DNA from: Chloroflexota bacterium
GTDB lineage: Bacteria > Chloroflexota > Anaerolineae > Anaerolineales > UBA11858
NCBI GenBank assembly: GCA_011039385.1
Contig: DRBO01000158.1
Coordinates: forward strand, 1-41,919
Reading direction: 5' to 3'
DNA: 41,919 nt
Shown: positions 9,067-16,514 of the stretch, piece after piece
Numbering within the stretch: position 1 is the first letter of the stretch
Layout: every line of letters starts with the position of its first letter
Translations under genes and position numbers: made by a program
The notes under the pieces: model-generated
Told to the model about the DNA's origin: nothing
What the model saw: only the letters and a program-made list of their open reading frames with translations
Database searches by the model: none

Positions 9067-9507
9067 TCAGGAGCAATTCTGGCAAATGCCAAAAAGCTGC
9101 AGCAAGTGTTCTTCCACCTGATATCCGGTTTGCTCCTCGATCATCCTGATGTATTCTGAGACCGCTTCATTACCTTCAACCACTCGCATCTGTCCACAGC
9201 TGGTGCAGATCAGCAGATGTTTATGGCCCTCTACAGCCGGACAGATGGCATGGCATCCGCTGGGCTGGTGGATCTGCTGGATCAATCCCAGGTCATCCAG
9301 CATCTCAAGTGTTCGGTAAACGCTGGCGATACCGGGGGGAGAATCCAGTCCCAATGAGAGTTGGTAAATTTCCTGGGGGGTGAGGGGGATTTCGCTCTCA
9401 GCGAGGATCCTTATTACTTGCAGGCGCGGCTGAGTGACGCGATACCCATTTTGATGGAGGGCTGTTTTCCAATGCTCAATCCGCTGGTCATAGTCAGGAG
9501 CGGTCAT
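9067..9507 (-). CDS. Fur-family metalloregulator (Fur/Zur)
   Basis: A 146-residue transcriptional repressor: N-terminal winged helix (RVTQPRLQVIRILAES, then IASVYRTLEMLDDLGLI) and a C-terminal dimer domain. The structural-zinc cysteines are C101/C104 (LICTSCGQM) and C142/C145 (GICQNCS). The histidine-rich stretch around residues 86-97 (GCHAICPAVEGHKH) supplies regulatory metal ligands. It leads the metal-uptake operon, and its own promoter overlaps a Fur box, so it is very likely autoregulated and represses the transporter when metal is plentiful. The sensed metal is uncertain: the transporter ligands point to zinc, while the DNA box matches the iron-type Fur/PerR consensus. Confidence 0.93.
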   Translation of the reverse strand: MTAPDYDQRIEHWKTALHQNGYRVTQPRLQVIRILAESEIPLTPQEIYQLSLGLDSPPGIASVYRTLEMLDDLGLIQQIHQPSGCHAICPAVEGHKHLLICTSCGQMRVVEGNEAVSEYIRMIEEQTGYQVEEHLLQLFGICQNCS

Positions 9508-9521
9508 AGTTCAAACCTTAC

Positions 9522-9541
9522 TGATAATAATTATCATTATC
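9522..9541. promoter_or_regulatory. Fur box (perfect 7-1-7 inverted repeat) with extended repeats
   Basis: TGATAATAATTATCA at 9522-9536 is a perfect 7-1-7 palindrome equal to the Bacillus Fur/PerR-type consensus TGATAATNATTATCA. The 19-mer from 9523 to 9541 matches the E. coli Fur box at 17 of 19 positions. A further ATTATC/ATTATA repeat follows. The site lies 15 bp upstream of the Fur-family ATG, immediately downstream of its -10. Confidence 0.85.
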
Positions 9542-9547
9542 ATTATA
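9542..9547 (-). promoter_or_regulatory. -10 element (TATAAT) of the fur-metal transporter operon
   Basis: A TATAAT on the minus strand directly abuts the Fur box, so a bound repressor would cover the transcription start. The 5' UTR would be about 28 nt and contains an AAGG site 8 nt before the ATG. Confidence 0.65.
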
Positions 9548-9593
9548 CCGCAGGAAAACCGGGCGTCAATCCCTAAGGGGCGAAATCCCGATT

Positions 9594-9633
9594 AACAAAA
9601 AAAACCGGGCTTGCTGGCAGCAAGCCCGGTTTT
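9594..9633 (-). terminator. Rho-independent terminator after the LysM gene
   Basis: A perfect 15-bp stem (arms 9601-9615 and 9619-9633, loop GGC) is followed on the minus strand by an uninterrupted T run. It lies 12 nt after the LysM-protein stop and separates that gene from the fur operon. Confidence 0.9.
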
Positions 9634-9645
9634 GGGTCAATTTAT

Positions 9646-10410
9646 TCATTCAGGTGTGGGGGTCAGGGTGGATATTGTTCCCGGGGTGTTAGCGGGGGTG
9701 GCTTCCGACTCGTCTGTCGGAACCGGGGTGACCAGATTGACGCGCACCAATAAAGTCTGTCCGGGATAAATGGCGTCGGGATCTTCTATGTCGTTATATT
9801 CCAGGATATCATCCACCGTGCTGCGCAGCGCCAGGGCAATCGAGCCCACTGAGTCGCCCGGCCGGACGATATATTCCACCCGGAACCCGGGAGTGAGATC
9901 AAAGGGGATCGGGGTGGGCGTAGGCACGGTAGCGTCGGGAGCGGGGATGTACACATCGTCACCCGGGAACAAGATCGGGTTGGCCATATCCAGGCCCAGC
10001 CGGTCTTCATCCTTGTTGTACCAGAGCAGGGTAAAAATATTCACATCAAACATCTCGGCAATGGCTGCGAAGGTGTCGGCTTCCTCAGCGGTATAAATCA
10101 CCGCACCTGAACGGGTAGCTGTCGGGCTGGGTTCGGGTGTGTCCGTAGGTGGTGATTCTGTGGGAGTCAGTGTGATGGTTGCGGTTGGTGGTTCCGGGCT
10201 GGGAGTAAAAGTGGCCGTGGGTATTGGCGTTTTGGATGCAAAGATCATTCCAATATCCAGTGTAGTCCCGGTTAACCAGGTAACCACAAATGCCGCACCG
10301 ACGATAATCAGCAATGCGGCACCGACAAACATGGCAATCGTCTGCCAGGATTGATTTTGGCGCTTACGGTAAGAGTTTATGATCTCCTTGGTTGATTCTT
10401 GTTTGCTCAT
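9646..10410 (-). CDS. Membrane-anchored protein with two LysM domains
   Basis: A 254-residue protein. A cytoplasmic basic N-terminus is followed by one membrane helix (residues ~24-46, IAMFVGAALLIIVGAAFVVTW). Next come a Thr/Pro-rich extracellular linker (~60-97) and two LysM modules (~102-158 and ~176-228). The second contains VRPGDSVGSIALALRSTVDDILEYN and ends YPGQTLLVRV. LysM domains bind peptidoglycan or chitin-like glycans; no hydrolase domain is present. A probable role is cell-envelope anchoring or sensing. Its start has AAGGA 9 nt upstream. Confidence 0.88.
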   Translation of the reverse strand: MSKQESTKEIINSYRKRQNQSWQTIAMFVGAALLIIVGAAFVVTWLTGTTLDIGMIFASKTPIPTATFTPSPEPPTATITLTPTESPPTDTPEPSPTATRSGAVIYTAEEADTFAAIAEMFDVNIFTLLWYNKDEDRLGLDMANPILFPGDDVYIPAPDATVPTPTPIPFDLTPGFRVEYIVRPGDSVGSIALALRSTVDDILEYNDIEDPDAIYPGQTLLVRVNLVTPVPTDESEATPANTPGTISTLTPTPE

Positions 10411-10440
10411 AAGATCTTTTCCTTCTTACAATTGTCACAC

Positions 10441-10446
10441 ATTGTA
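10441..10446 (-). promoter_or_regulatory. Extended -10 (TGGTACAAT) for the LysM gene
   Basis: TG-G-TACAAT on the minus strand, 30 nt before the ATG, with the AAGGA ribosome-binding site in between. No good -35 is visible, as is common for extended -10 promoters. Confidence 0.45.
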
Positions 10447-10544
10447 CCACTTCCCTGAGAGGAGAAGCCAGTGCTCGATAGAGGTCCTTGGATTTAATTC
10501 TACCTTAATTTTGGGCCAGAGTACCTGCCCGGGGTTCCCTTTTC

Positions 10545-11726
10545 TCAGCGGTGGATAGAAAGCGCTTCCCAAACAGCCCGGTTATCAGCTGAATCCGTAT
10601 TAGCAATCACAACCAGGAAGATCTGTACTGTCTCCCCCTGATAGCTGTCCAGATCGATTTCAAAGGATTTCATCCTCGAATCACAAACTTCATTCCACTC
10701 CCAGAGCGTAGTCCGGCTGGTAGGATCCCCAGCCACCATGATATTGATCCTGTAGGTCACATCCCCATTTCCACAAGATCCGTTGAAATTTGTGGTCAGC
10801 CCTACCCGGCCGAACAGCAGATCACCGCTATTAACCTTATAGTTCGGGAAACGCCCGATGATATAGTTGCCCGCCCCCCGGGGAGGATAGGAAGCCAGCA
10901 GTACGCCAGAAAGACTGCCTCCCTCGAGAAACTGCTGATCCAGCAGGGCTACATAGGGATCACCCGGATCGCCTGGCTGGTCAAAATTGAGGATCTCCCC
11001 GCCCAGATCGATATAATCCACCGGAGTGGAACCACTGCCCCAGGCTGCTTCCTCCGCCCGGGCGCTAAAATCGAACATCATCCCCGCTCCCTCTACAACA
11101 TTGATTTTGACCCAGAAAGCTTTGGAAAATTCCCCAATGCCAAATCCTTCTCCTTTGACATTGCGCAGCATCCAATTCCCCAGGTATGTGCCGGTTTCCT
11201 CAGGAGCGACCAGATCAATGGACACATCTATAGTCTCGCCGGGAAAAACGGGCTGGGAAGTCAGGTACTGAGAGGTGGGGCCACCCATGATATTCCCACT
11301 TTCGAAATAAAGCAGATATCCAATCGTCCATGTGCAGGATCCCGCGTTTTGCAACCGCCAGGTTTTGGTGAAAGCCTCTCCCGGGTCCAGGTCTGTCTCA
11401 TCCGGGATGGTGACATCCTTGACGAACCTGGCCTGGTCGCAAGGCAAGGGGGTCCCGTTCACAGGACCTGGAGGAGTGTAAGTGGGAATGGCAATAGTCT
11501 CGCCTGGTTGGCGTGGGGAATCACTCTCCGGTTGGGCGGTTCCAGAAATCCCGCCAGCAGATACGTTTTTACCCCCCCCCACAGTCATCTGAACGGATAC
11601 TGTCTGGGCCGCAGCGGTATAGAGAGCCCCGGGTTCTCCTTCGGGAAGAACGTTTTCCTGCGGCAGGTTGCAGGCGCTGAGGGCTGAAGACCATAACATC
11701 AAGATAATCATCCAGCGCTTGACCAT
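10545..11726 (-). CDS. Lipoprotein with NBR1-like Ig domain
   Basis: A 393-residue secreted lipoprotein. The signal peptide ends in a lipobox (LSAC), followed by a low-complexity region. Residues ~100-210 form an NBR1-type Ig-like domain: DPGEAFTKTWRLQNAGSCTW, then PGETIDVSIDLVAPEETGTY, GNWMLRN and FWVKINV. The C-terminal ~170 residues are beta-rich and I do not recognise them. NBR1-like domains recur in surface proteins of filamentous Chloroflexota, where their ligand is unknown. No catalytic motif is visible. The ATG at 11726 has a purine-rich AAGGCGGGG site just upstream. Confidence 0.8.
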   Translation of the reverse strand: MVKRWMIILMLWSSALSACNLPQENVLPEGEPGALYTAAAQTVSVQMTVGGGKNVSAGGISGTAQPESDSPRQPGETIAIPTYTPPGPVNGTPLPCDQARFVKDVTIPDETDLDPGEAFTKTWRLQNAGSCTWTIGYLLYFESGNIMGGPTSQYLTSQPVFPGETIDVSIDLVAPEETGTYLGNWMLRNVKGEGFGIGEFSKAFWVKINVVEGAGMMFDFSARAEEAAWGSGSTPVDYIDLGGEILNFDQPGDPGDPYVALLDQQFLEGGSLSGVLLASYPPRGAGNYIIGRFPNYKVNSGDLLFGRVGLTTNFNGSCGNGDVTYRINIMVAGDPTSRTTLWEWNEVCDSRMKSFEIDLDSYQGETVQIFLVVIANTDSADNRAVWEALSIHR

Positions 11727-11789
11727 ATACCCCGCCTTGACCAGATTTTCCGCATATATATTTTAACTAACTCCTTCCGCCCAGGTAAG

Positions 11790-11807
11790 ACATCTGAAGC
11801 CAGATGT
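11790..11807. terminator. Short hairpin after the Nudix gene, possible terminator
   Basis: A perfect 7-bp inverted repeat (ACATCTG / CAGATGT, 4-nt loop) lies 7 nt downstream of the Nudix stop on the minus strand. There is no T run, so termination is doubtful. Confidence 0.3.
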
Positions 11808-11813
11808 TATAGA

Positions 11814-12251
11814 TTAAATCCCGTTCAGGTGCTCAGGGTTTTTCCGGATAATATCCAGGGAATGCCGCAGATACTCATCGATCGGATAATCCCCCACTTT
11901 GTTCAAGTCCACCCAGACATAGCCCTCGGCTTCATCATTCAAGGACACTTCACCGGGTTTAACCCGGCACACAAAATCAAAAAAGATGAAATGCCGCTGC
12001 TCCCAAAAGCAATCATCGTAAACAAATTCCTGGAAACACAAGAAATCTGCTCTGGATAATACTAATCCGGTTTCTTCCCTGATTTCCCGCTCGAGGGCTT
12101 CCACCAGATGCTCCCCCAGCTCAACATGACCTCCGGGGATGGTGTAATTACCATGCCATTTGTGGGTCTTGACAATCAGGAGCTGGTCATTCTCATTAAA
12201 GATCAGTGCTCCGACGGTTGGCTCTGGAAAAAGCTGTTCTCCTTTCATCAT
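11814..12251 (-). CDS. Nudix hydrolase
   Basis: A 145-residue single-domain Nudix protein, hydrolysing a nucleoside diphosphate linked to another moiety. The complete Nudix box is GGHVELGEHLVEALEREIRE followed by ETGL, holding the REUXEEXGU metal-binding core. The specific substrate cannot be told from sequence. AGGGG lies 5 nt before the tandem ATG-ATG start. It is probably downstream in the same transcription direction as miaB, with a 54-bp gap and no obvious terminator. Confidence 0.9.
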   Translation of the reverse strand: MMKGEQLFPEPTVGALIFNENDQLLIVKTHKWHGNYTIPGGHVELGEHLVEALEREIREETGLVLSRADFLCFQEFVYDDCFWEQRHFIFFDFVCRVKPGEVSLNDEAEGYVWVDLNKVGDYPIDEYLRHSLDIIRKNPEHLNGI

Positions 12252-12305
12252 TTACCCCTATCGTCTTCACGCTAACAGCCCTGGATTTCATTGGCGGCAT
12301 CTATT

Positions 12306-13625
12306 TTAACGTTCCTGAAGCTGGCCCTGCATCGACCAGGGTCCTGTCCAGGTAATGGTAACCTCTTTGATCATCCCCCGCAGGTTGCTCTCATTTTCCA
12401 CAAAAACAAGTTTGTTGGTTGCTGTGCGCCCCCGCCAGCGGCCTTTGTGCCGCCCCTCAAACAACACCTCGACTTCCTGGTCTTGATACCGGCGGTTGAT
12501 CTCAGCGGCAATGCCTTCCTGAAGCTCCTCGATCAGACGGAAGCGGCGCCATTTTTCTTCATCAGGCACATCATCTCCCATTCTTCTGGCTGCCACTGTG
12601 CCAGGCCGGACTGAATAGCGCGCCAGATGGACTACGTCCAGCTTCAGCTCCTCCAGCAGGTCATAAGAGCTCTGGAAATAGGCCTTTGTCTCTCCGGGAA
12701 AACCCACAATCACATCCGTGGCGATGCTCACACCAGGTATCCGTTCCCGAATCTGACCGACCAGCTCGCGGTAGCGCTGAACACTGTACTCTCTTTTCAT
12801 GTCCTTCAAAACCCGGTCATGCCCGGCTTGATGAGGCACCTCGATATGAGGCATCAGTTTTGGCAGCTCTGCCACCACGTCCATTAAATCCGGGCTGAAC
12901 CAGTTCGGGTGGGAGGTCAGGAAGCGGATCCGCTCCAATCCGTTGACGTCATGGATCAATCTCAACAACGCTGACAAGGTAGTGGGTTCATCCAGATCCT
13001 GCCCGTAGCGATCTACGATCTGGCCCAGCAGGGTAATCTCTTTCACCCCCTGTGATGCCAGGGACCGGACCTCGTTGAGCACATCCTCCACGGGCCGACT
13101 GCGCTCCACGCCCCGGCGGTAGGGAATGATGCAGTAGGTGCAGGCCTGAGAACAACCCAGCACCACGGGCACATAGGCTGAGACCAGGTTGGCCTGGTCC
13201 TCTTTCGGCAGAGGAAGCTCCCCATCCATGAAAGCAAAGCGGCGTGAGGTAGCATCGTGCTCCCAGGCCTTGGTCTCATCCTGGGTCAAGAAAGCCATCA
13301 GCGGGCCGGGGTCAGAAGGAGGAGAGAACACATCTACATGGGGAAACTGTTCTTCTAGGTCTGCGGTTCCTTTGATACCCACCAGACAGCCCATGACATT
13401 AATAATCACCTCTGGATGGTGCTTTTTGAGGTTTTTCAAAGAGCCAATTCTGCCAACAGCGCTGTCTTCTGCGCTCTGACGGACAACGCAAGTATTCAAG
13501 ACCACCACATCCGCTTCTTCAGGATGGGAAGTGGGTTGATAATCCAATCCCTCCAGGGCTGACGCAACCCGGCGGGAATCCGCCACGTTCATCTGGCAAC
13601 CAGAGGTCCAAATGTGATATTTCAT
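12306..13625 (-). CDS. miaB: tRNA-2-methylthio-N6-dimethylallyladenosine synthase MiaB
   Basis: A 439-residue radical-SAM methylthiotransferase that adds a methylthio group to i6A37 of tRNAs. The N-terminal UPF0004 domain begins MKYHIWTSGCQMN (first cluster Cys), with further cysteines in VLNTCVV and VMGCLVG. The radical-SAM motif is CSQACTYC followed by IIPYRRG. The C-terminal TRAM domain ends the protein (EVLFEGRHKGRWRGRTATNKLV). I place the start at 13625 rather than 13634, because a TATAAT lies exactly 7 nt before it and overlaps the upstream ATG; the mRNA would be leaderless. A MiaB-like paralogue is possible, but length and motifs fit MiaB. Confidence 0.93.
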   Translation of the reverse strand: MKYHIWTSGCQMNVADSRRVASALEGLDYQPTSHPEEADVVVLNTCVVRQSAEDSAVGRIGSLKNLKKHHPEVIINVMGCLVGIKGTADLEEQFPHVDVFSPPSDPGPLMAFLTQDETKAWEHDATSRRFAFMDGELPLPKEDQANLVSAYVPVVLGCSQACTYCIIPYRRGVERSRPVEDVLNEVRSLASQGVKEITLLGQIVDRYGQDLDEPTTLSALLRLIHDVNGLERIRFLTSHPNWFSPDLMDVVAELPKLMPHIEVPHQAGHDRVLKDMKREYSVQRYRELVGQIRERIPGVSIATDVIVGFPGETKAYFQSSYDLLEELKLDVVHLARYSVRPGTVAARRMGDDVPDEEKWRRFRLIEELQEGIAAEINRRYQDQEVEVLFEGRHKGRWRGRTATNKLVFVENESNLRGMIKEVTITWTGPWSMQGQLQER

Positions 13626-13632
13626 GGGGGCC

Positions 13633-13638
13633 ATTATA
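13633..13638 (-). promoter_or_regulatory. Leaderless -10 element TATAAT for miaB
   Basis: A TATAAT on the minus strand with a 7-nt spacer (GGCCCCC) to the miaB ATG at 13625. No Shine-Dalgarno sequence is possible on the resulting mRNA. Confidence 0.6.
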
Positions 13639-13681
13639 TCGCATCGCGGGAAGAGAGAGACAAAGTCTCTTAAAACGCCAA

Positions 13682-13706
13682 GCGGCCGGGGTAGTTTTCG
13701 GCCGCC
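13682..13706 (-). terminator. Hairpin after the SWIM gene, possible terminator
   Basis: A GC-rich inverted repeat (GCGGCCG / CGGCCGC with a ~10-nt loop) lies about 40 nt beyond the SWIM-gene stop, followed on the minus strand by TTGGCGTTTT. The T run is broken, so it is only a moderate candidate. Confidence 0.4.
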
Positions 13707-13742
13707 TGGAAAGGACGTGGTTCTATAACTATTGTTGAATCC

Positions 13743-13988
13743 CTATCCCTCATCCAGGGAAAGGTTCGCCTCCTGAATGAGAATCCGTTCCAATGCCATG
13801 GTATGGCTGCAACGTTCTCTGGTCTGGAAGAAATCACAATCGCAGCGCCACTGGCCATCCTTAAAAGAGACCTGATGGGCGTTGTTCTGACCGCGAAAGG
13901 TCACAGAAAGGGCATTGATCTTGATCCGTTCTCGTTCAGTGGCATATTGTTTCGATTTTTGGATTTTTCCAATCATTCCAGAATCCAT
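13743..13988 (-). CDS. SWIM zinc-finger mini-protein
   Basis: An 81-residue protein that is essentially one SWIM domain: C49-D-C51, then C60-S-H62, in the context QWRCDCDFFQTRERCSHTMAL. SWIM fingers bind DNA or proteins and are usually found in larger helicases, transposases or recombination partners; a free-standing version has no assigned role. An excellent ribosome-binding site (GGAGGTG, ~7 nt spacing) selects the ATG at 13988 over an in-frame ATG at 14045. The latter start would put a strong terminator-like hairpin (14019-14045) inside the coding sequence. Its promoter is unclear. Confidence 0.8.
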   Translation of the reverse strand: MDSGMIGKIQKSKQYATERERIKINALSVTFRGQNNAHQVSFKDGQWRCDCDFFQTRERCSHTMALERILIQEANLSLDEG

Positions 13989-14012
13989 CGCTTTCACCTC
14001 CACATGCCTATA

Positions 14013-14045
14013 AATAAAATGCACGCAGCCGGAGCATGCGTGCAT
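14013..14045 (-). terminator. Terminator-like hairpin directly upstream of the SWIM gene
   Basis: A perfect 9-bp inverted repeat (ATGCACGCA / TGCGTGCAT, 9-nt loop) spans 14019-14045. On the minus strand it is followed by TTTTATTT. It lies 119 nt past the nucleoside-hydrolase stop and ends about 30 nt before the SWIM ATG, so it may terminate the upstream operon or attenuate the SWIM gene. Confidence 0.65.
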
Positions 14046-14163
14046 TGGGTCCTATTGGTCAGCTATTCTTTTTGAGTCAACTTTTCCCATAATTGACCAC
14101 CTTTAATTCCTCCCCAGTATACGCCGTTTCCAGAAGAAAGTCAACAAGATACAGCCAGTGCAT

Positions 14164-15021
14164 CTAAACAGGAACCTGGCGCCAGGCCTGAAAGAGCACA
14201 TTCTTGAATTTATCCAGGTCCCGGATTAACACGGGCATGTTTACCCCGGATACGCCAGCCCCTTCCCGCAGGCGCAGCGTACCACTTTCTAAATCTTCCA
14301 GGGAGGACTCCAAGGAGACGGGGTTGTTGAAAAACAGATCCGGGCAGGAAATACAAACAGCCGGAAGCAGATCCCAGAGGTAAAAATTACCGATCCCGCA
14401 GAAAATCATGTGCAGGATCAACCACTCACGGATGGGGCGTCTGGTTTTCCGGCTCCAAAAAGTTAGCTTACGGAAGTCACGCCAGGTAAAAGGCGCCTGC
14501 AGACAGATCTGAGCGTTCATCAAGGTCACCTGGCAGGGCGCATTGAGCACTTCAAGGGATGCCTCTGGATCAGCCGACAGATTGAGTTCCTTGACATCCC
14601 TTCTTCCCAAGCGGACTGGCCTCAGGTATCCGCCCATACAGTAAATACCCTTAAGATTGTTGTAAAAGTTCGGGTCCAGCGCATGAGCCCCGCGCAGGTT
14701 CCCTAACGGTCCGGTGGCCAGCACAATCAGCTCTCCAGGACAGGTTGCCGCGGTTTCAGCCAGGAAACGAGCGGCAGGGGTCACCCCTTGATGCCGGTGA
14801 GCCGCCCCCAGTTTGACCGGGAGATCTTCCCTGCCCAGGTCAGCCACCATCTTCACAGTCCGGGGATGCACTTTATCCAGAGGGCCGTTTCCAAAAGTGG
14901 TTGTGATCCCCAATAAATCCACGTCTGGCCGGCCTAATAAATAGTACAAGGTCAGACCGTCATCCACTTCCTTGGTAAACAATCCCATGGTATTGTCACA
15001 ATCGAAAACGACTTTGTTCAT
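14164..15021 (-). CDS. Nucleoside hydrolase (inosine-uridine preferring type)
   Basis: A 285-residue enzyme that cleaves the N-glycosidic bond of (ribo)nucleosides. The N-terminal calcium-binding aspartate cluster is present in a lengthened form: D7-C-D9 then VDDG (D20, D21). In the common version the motif is the compact DxDPGxDD. Further family segments are LLGITTTFGN, LIVLATGPLGNL and YCMGGYLRP. It starts 21 nt after the MFS transporter, with AAGGGA upstream. A two-gene uptake-and-cleavage operon is likely. The substrate (nucleoside or related compound) is not defined by sequence. Confidence 0.85.
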   Translation of the reverse strand: MNKVVFDCDNTMGLFTKEVDDGLTLYYLLGRPDVDLLGITTTFGNGPLDKVHPRTVKMVADLGREDLPVKLGAAHRHQGVTPAARFLAETAATCPGELIVLATGPLGNLRGAHALDPNFYNNLKGIYCMGGYLRPVRLGRRDVKELNLSADPEASLEVLNAPCQVTLMNAQICLQAPFTWRDFRKLTFWSRKTRRPIREWLILHMIFCGIGNFYLWDLLPAVCISCPDLFFNNPVSLESSLEDLESGTLRLREGAGVSGVNMPVLIRDLDKFKNVLFQAWRQVPV

Positions 15022-15042
15022 GCCGATTCCCTTCTGCGCCCA

Positions 15043-16374
15043 TCATATAGCTGCGTCAGCAACGCCGTGAGCCTCACCCCGTGAGACCAGGGTCATTGCG
15101 AGCAAGCCCAGCACAAAAAACGCTGGCCCAGACAAAAATATGGTCCGGAAGTTGCTTCCAAAAAGGTCGATCACCGCTCCCATCATCAGGGGCGCCAGGG
15201 CAGCACCGATCTGGGATGCCAGATAATACAGCCCGGTGTAAGTGCCCAGAAGCCTTTCATCCTCAGAGGTATCGATCACCATCGGCAGGGTGTTGACATT
15301 GATCAGCGCCCAGCCAATACCACTGGTAGCCAGGATGATCCCCATCTGGGTGGAGTCTTTCACAAAATAACCCAGAGCCATATCAATGCCAAACAAGATG
15401 ATCCCAGCAATGATCGTCCGCTTGCGGCCAAACTTCTCGCCAATGAATCCGGCTGGTACGCTGAAAAGAATAAAGGTCACCCCTGCCAATCCGAACAGCG
15501 TGGGCGCAAAGCCCTCACTGATGCCCAGCTCATTTACCGCATAGGAGGTGAAAAACGTACCAATCCCCTCGTAGGCAATAAATAGTAAAAAGATGGCCCC
15601 TAACAGCGCGATCAAACTGCGCCGGTATTCCTTGGGAACAACCGAGACCCCCTTCAGGGCACCGACAGCCTGTTCTTCGTCGCTGTGCTGATGTTCCTCC
15701 GGATGGGGCAGGCTGTCCACGTCTGGCTCCTTGGTAGTCAGGAAAAGCACCAATAGAGCTACGATAAGAATGACAGCCGCTCCCAGGAAAGGATAGAGGG
15801 GTTTGATGTCAAACAGCAGGGCCAACCCAAACGAGCCGATAATAAATCCAACCCCGCCCATAAAATTGATCACCCCGTTCGCTTTGCTGCGCAGCGGGGA
15901 AGGGATCAGATCGGGCATAAGCGAGATGACCGGTGTGCGCAGAACAGCCATCGCCAGCAGCACCAGGGCAGTGGCAATCATGAACAGGGAAAAGGCAGCC
16001 GTATTTCCGGCAATCCTGCCATTGAGTTCGGGTTTGACCATGCCCGCGGCCAAGGGCATAGCGATAAAAGCCAGGGCAGCCAGCGGCGCGGCTGTGAGAA
16101 TGAAAGGATAACGCCGGCCAATAGGCGTTCTGATCCTGTCACTCCAGACCCCTATCAAGGGGAGGATAAAAATCGCGGCCAGATTATCTATGCCCATAAT
16201 CGCCCCAGTCGTCGTGGCATTCAACCCAAAACCCAGCATATCCCGCGAACTTTCAAAACCAGGATGACCGGTTTGCAGAAAGATAGGCACAAAAGCGTTA
16301 TATATCTGCCAGACCACCATGGTACCCAGAAAACCAAAGCCGATCAGAAAAGTCTTCTTCCAATCCAGTTTCAT
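15043..16374 (-). CDS. MFS transporter (GPH/SLC45-like)
   Basis: A 443-residue transporter with 12 predicted membrane helices. The N-terminus FLIGFGFLGTMVVWQIYNAFVPIFL, the loop GVWSDRIRTPIGRRYPFI after helix 2, and the second-half loop GEKFGRKRTIIAG are typical of MFS sugar- or nucleoside-type carriers related to the GPH/SLC45 group. A central cytoplasmic loop is rich in His and Glu (PHPEEHQHSDEEQ). Its pairing with a nucleoside hydrolase suggests nucleoside uptake. GGAGG lies 4 nt before the ATG, and a TAAAAT hexamer is close upstream. Confidence 0.88.
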   Translation of the reverse strand: MKLDWKKTFLIGFGFLGTMVVWQIYNAFVPIFLQTGHPGFESSRDMLGFGLNATTTGAIMGIDNLAAIFILPLIGVWSDRIRTPIGRRYPFILTAAPLAALAFIAMPLAAGMVKPELNGRIAGNTAAFSLFMIATALVLLAMAVLRTPVISLMPDLIPSPLRSKANGVINFMGGVGFIIGSFGLALLFDIKPLYPFLGAAVILIVALLVLFLTTKEPDVDSLPHPEEHQHSDEEQAVGALKGVSVVPKEYRRSLIALLGAIFLLFIAYEGIGTFFTSYAVNELGISEGFAPTLFGLAGVTFILFSVPAGFIGEKFGRKRTIIAGIILFGIDMALGYFVKDSTQMGIILATSGIGWALINVNTLPMVIDTSEDERLLGTYTGLYYLASQIGAALAPLMMGAVIDLFGSNFRTIFLSGPAFFVLGLLAMTLVSRGEAHGVADAAI

Positions 16375-16514
16375 CTCGCCTCCATTTTAATGCAGTAGGT
16401 GTATCGTGATTAGTTAGTTGGATACAGGCATCAGTGATATTAGATTAGTTGAGTGAGGAAACGGGTGATACAGTGCAGCAAGTTCAAATGGCAATTTTGA
16501 TAATCTTCTGGATA

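Noticed and set aside
9522-9547. AT-rich simple repeat rather than an operator
   Set aside because: The sequence is a perfect 7-1-7 palindrome equal to a known Fur-type consensus, and sits at the promoter of a Fur-family gene.
13743-14045. Longer SWIM protein starting at 14045
   Set aside because: The extra 19 codons are made of the terminator hairpin, and a much better ribosome-binding site (GGAGGTG) precedes the ATG at 13988.
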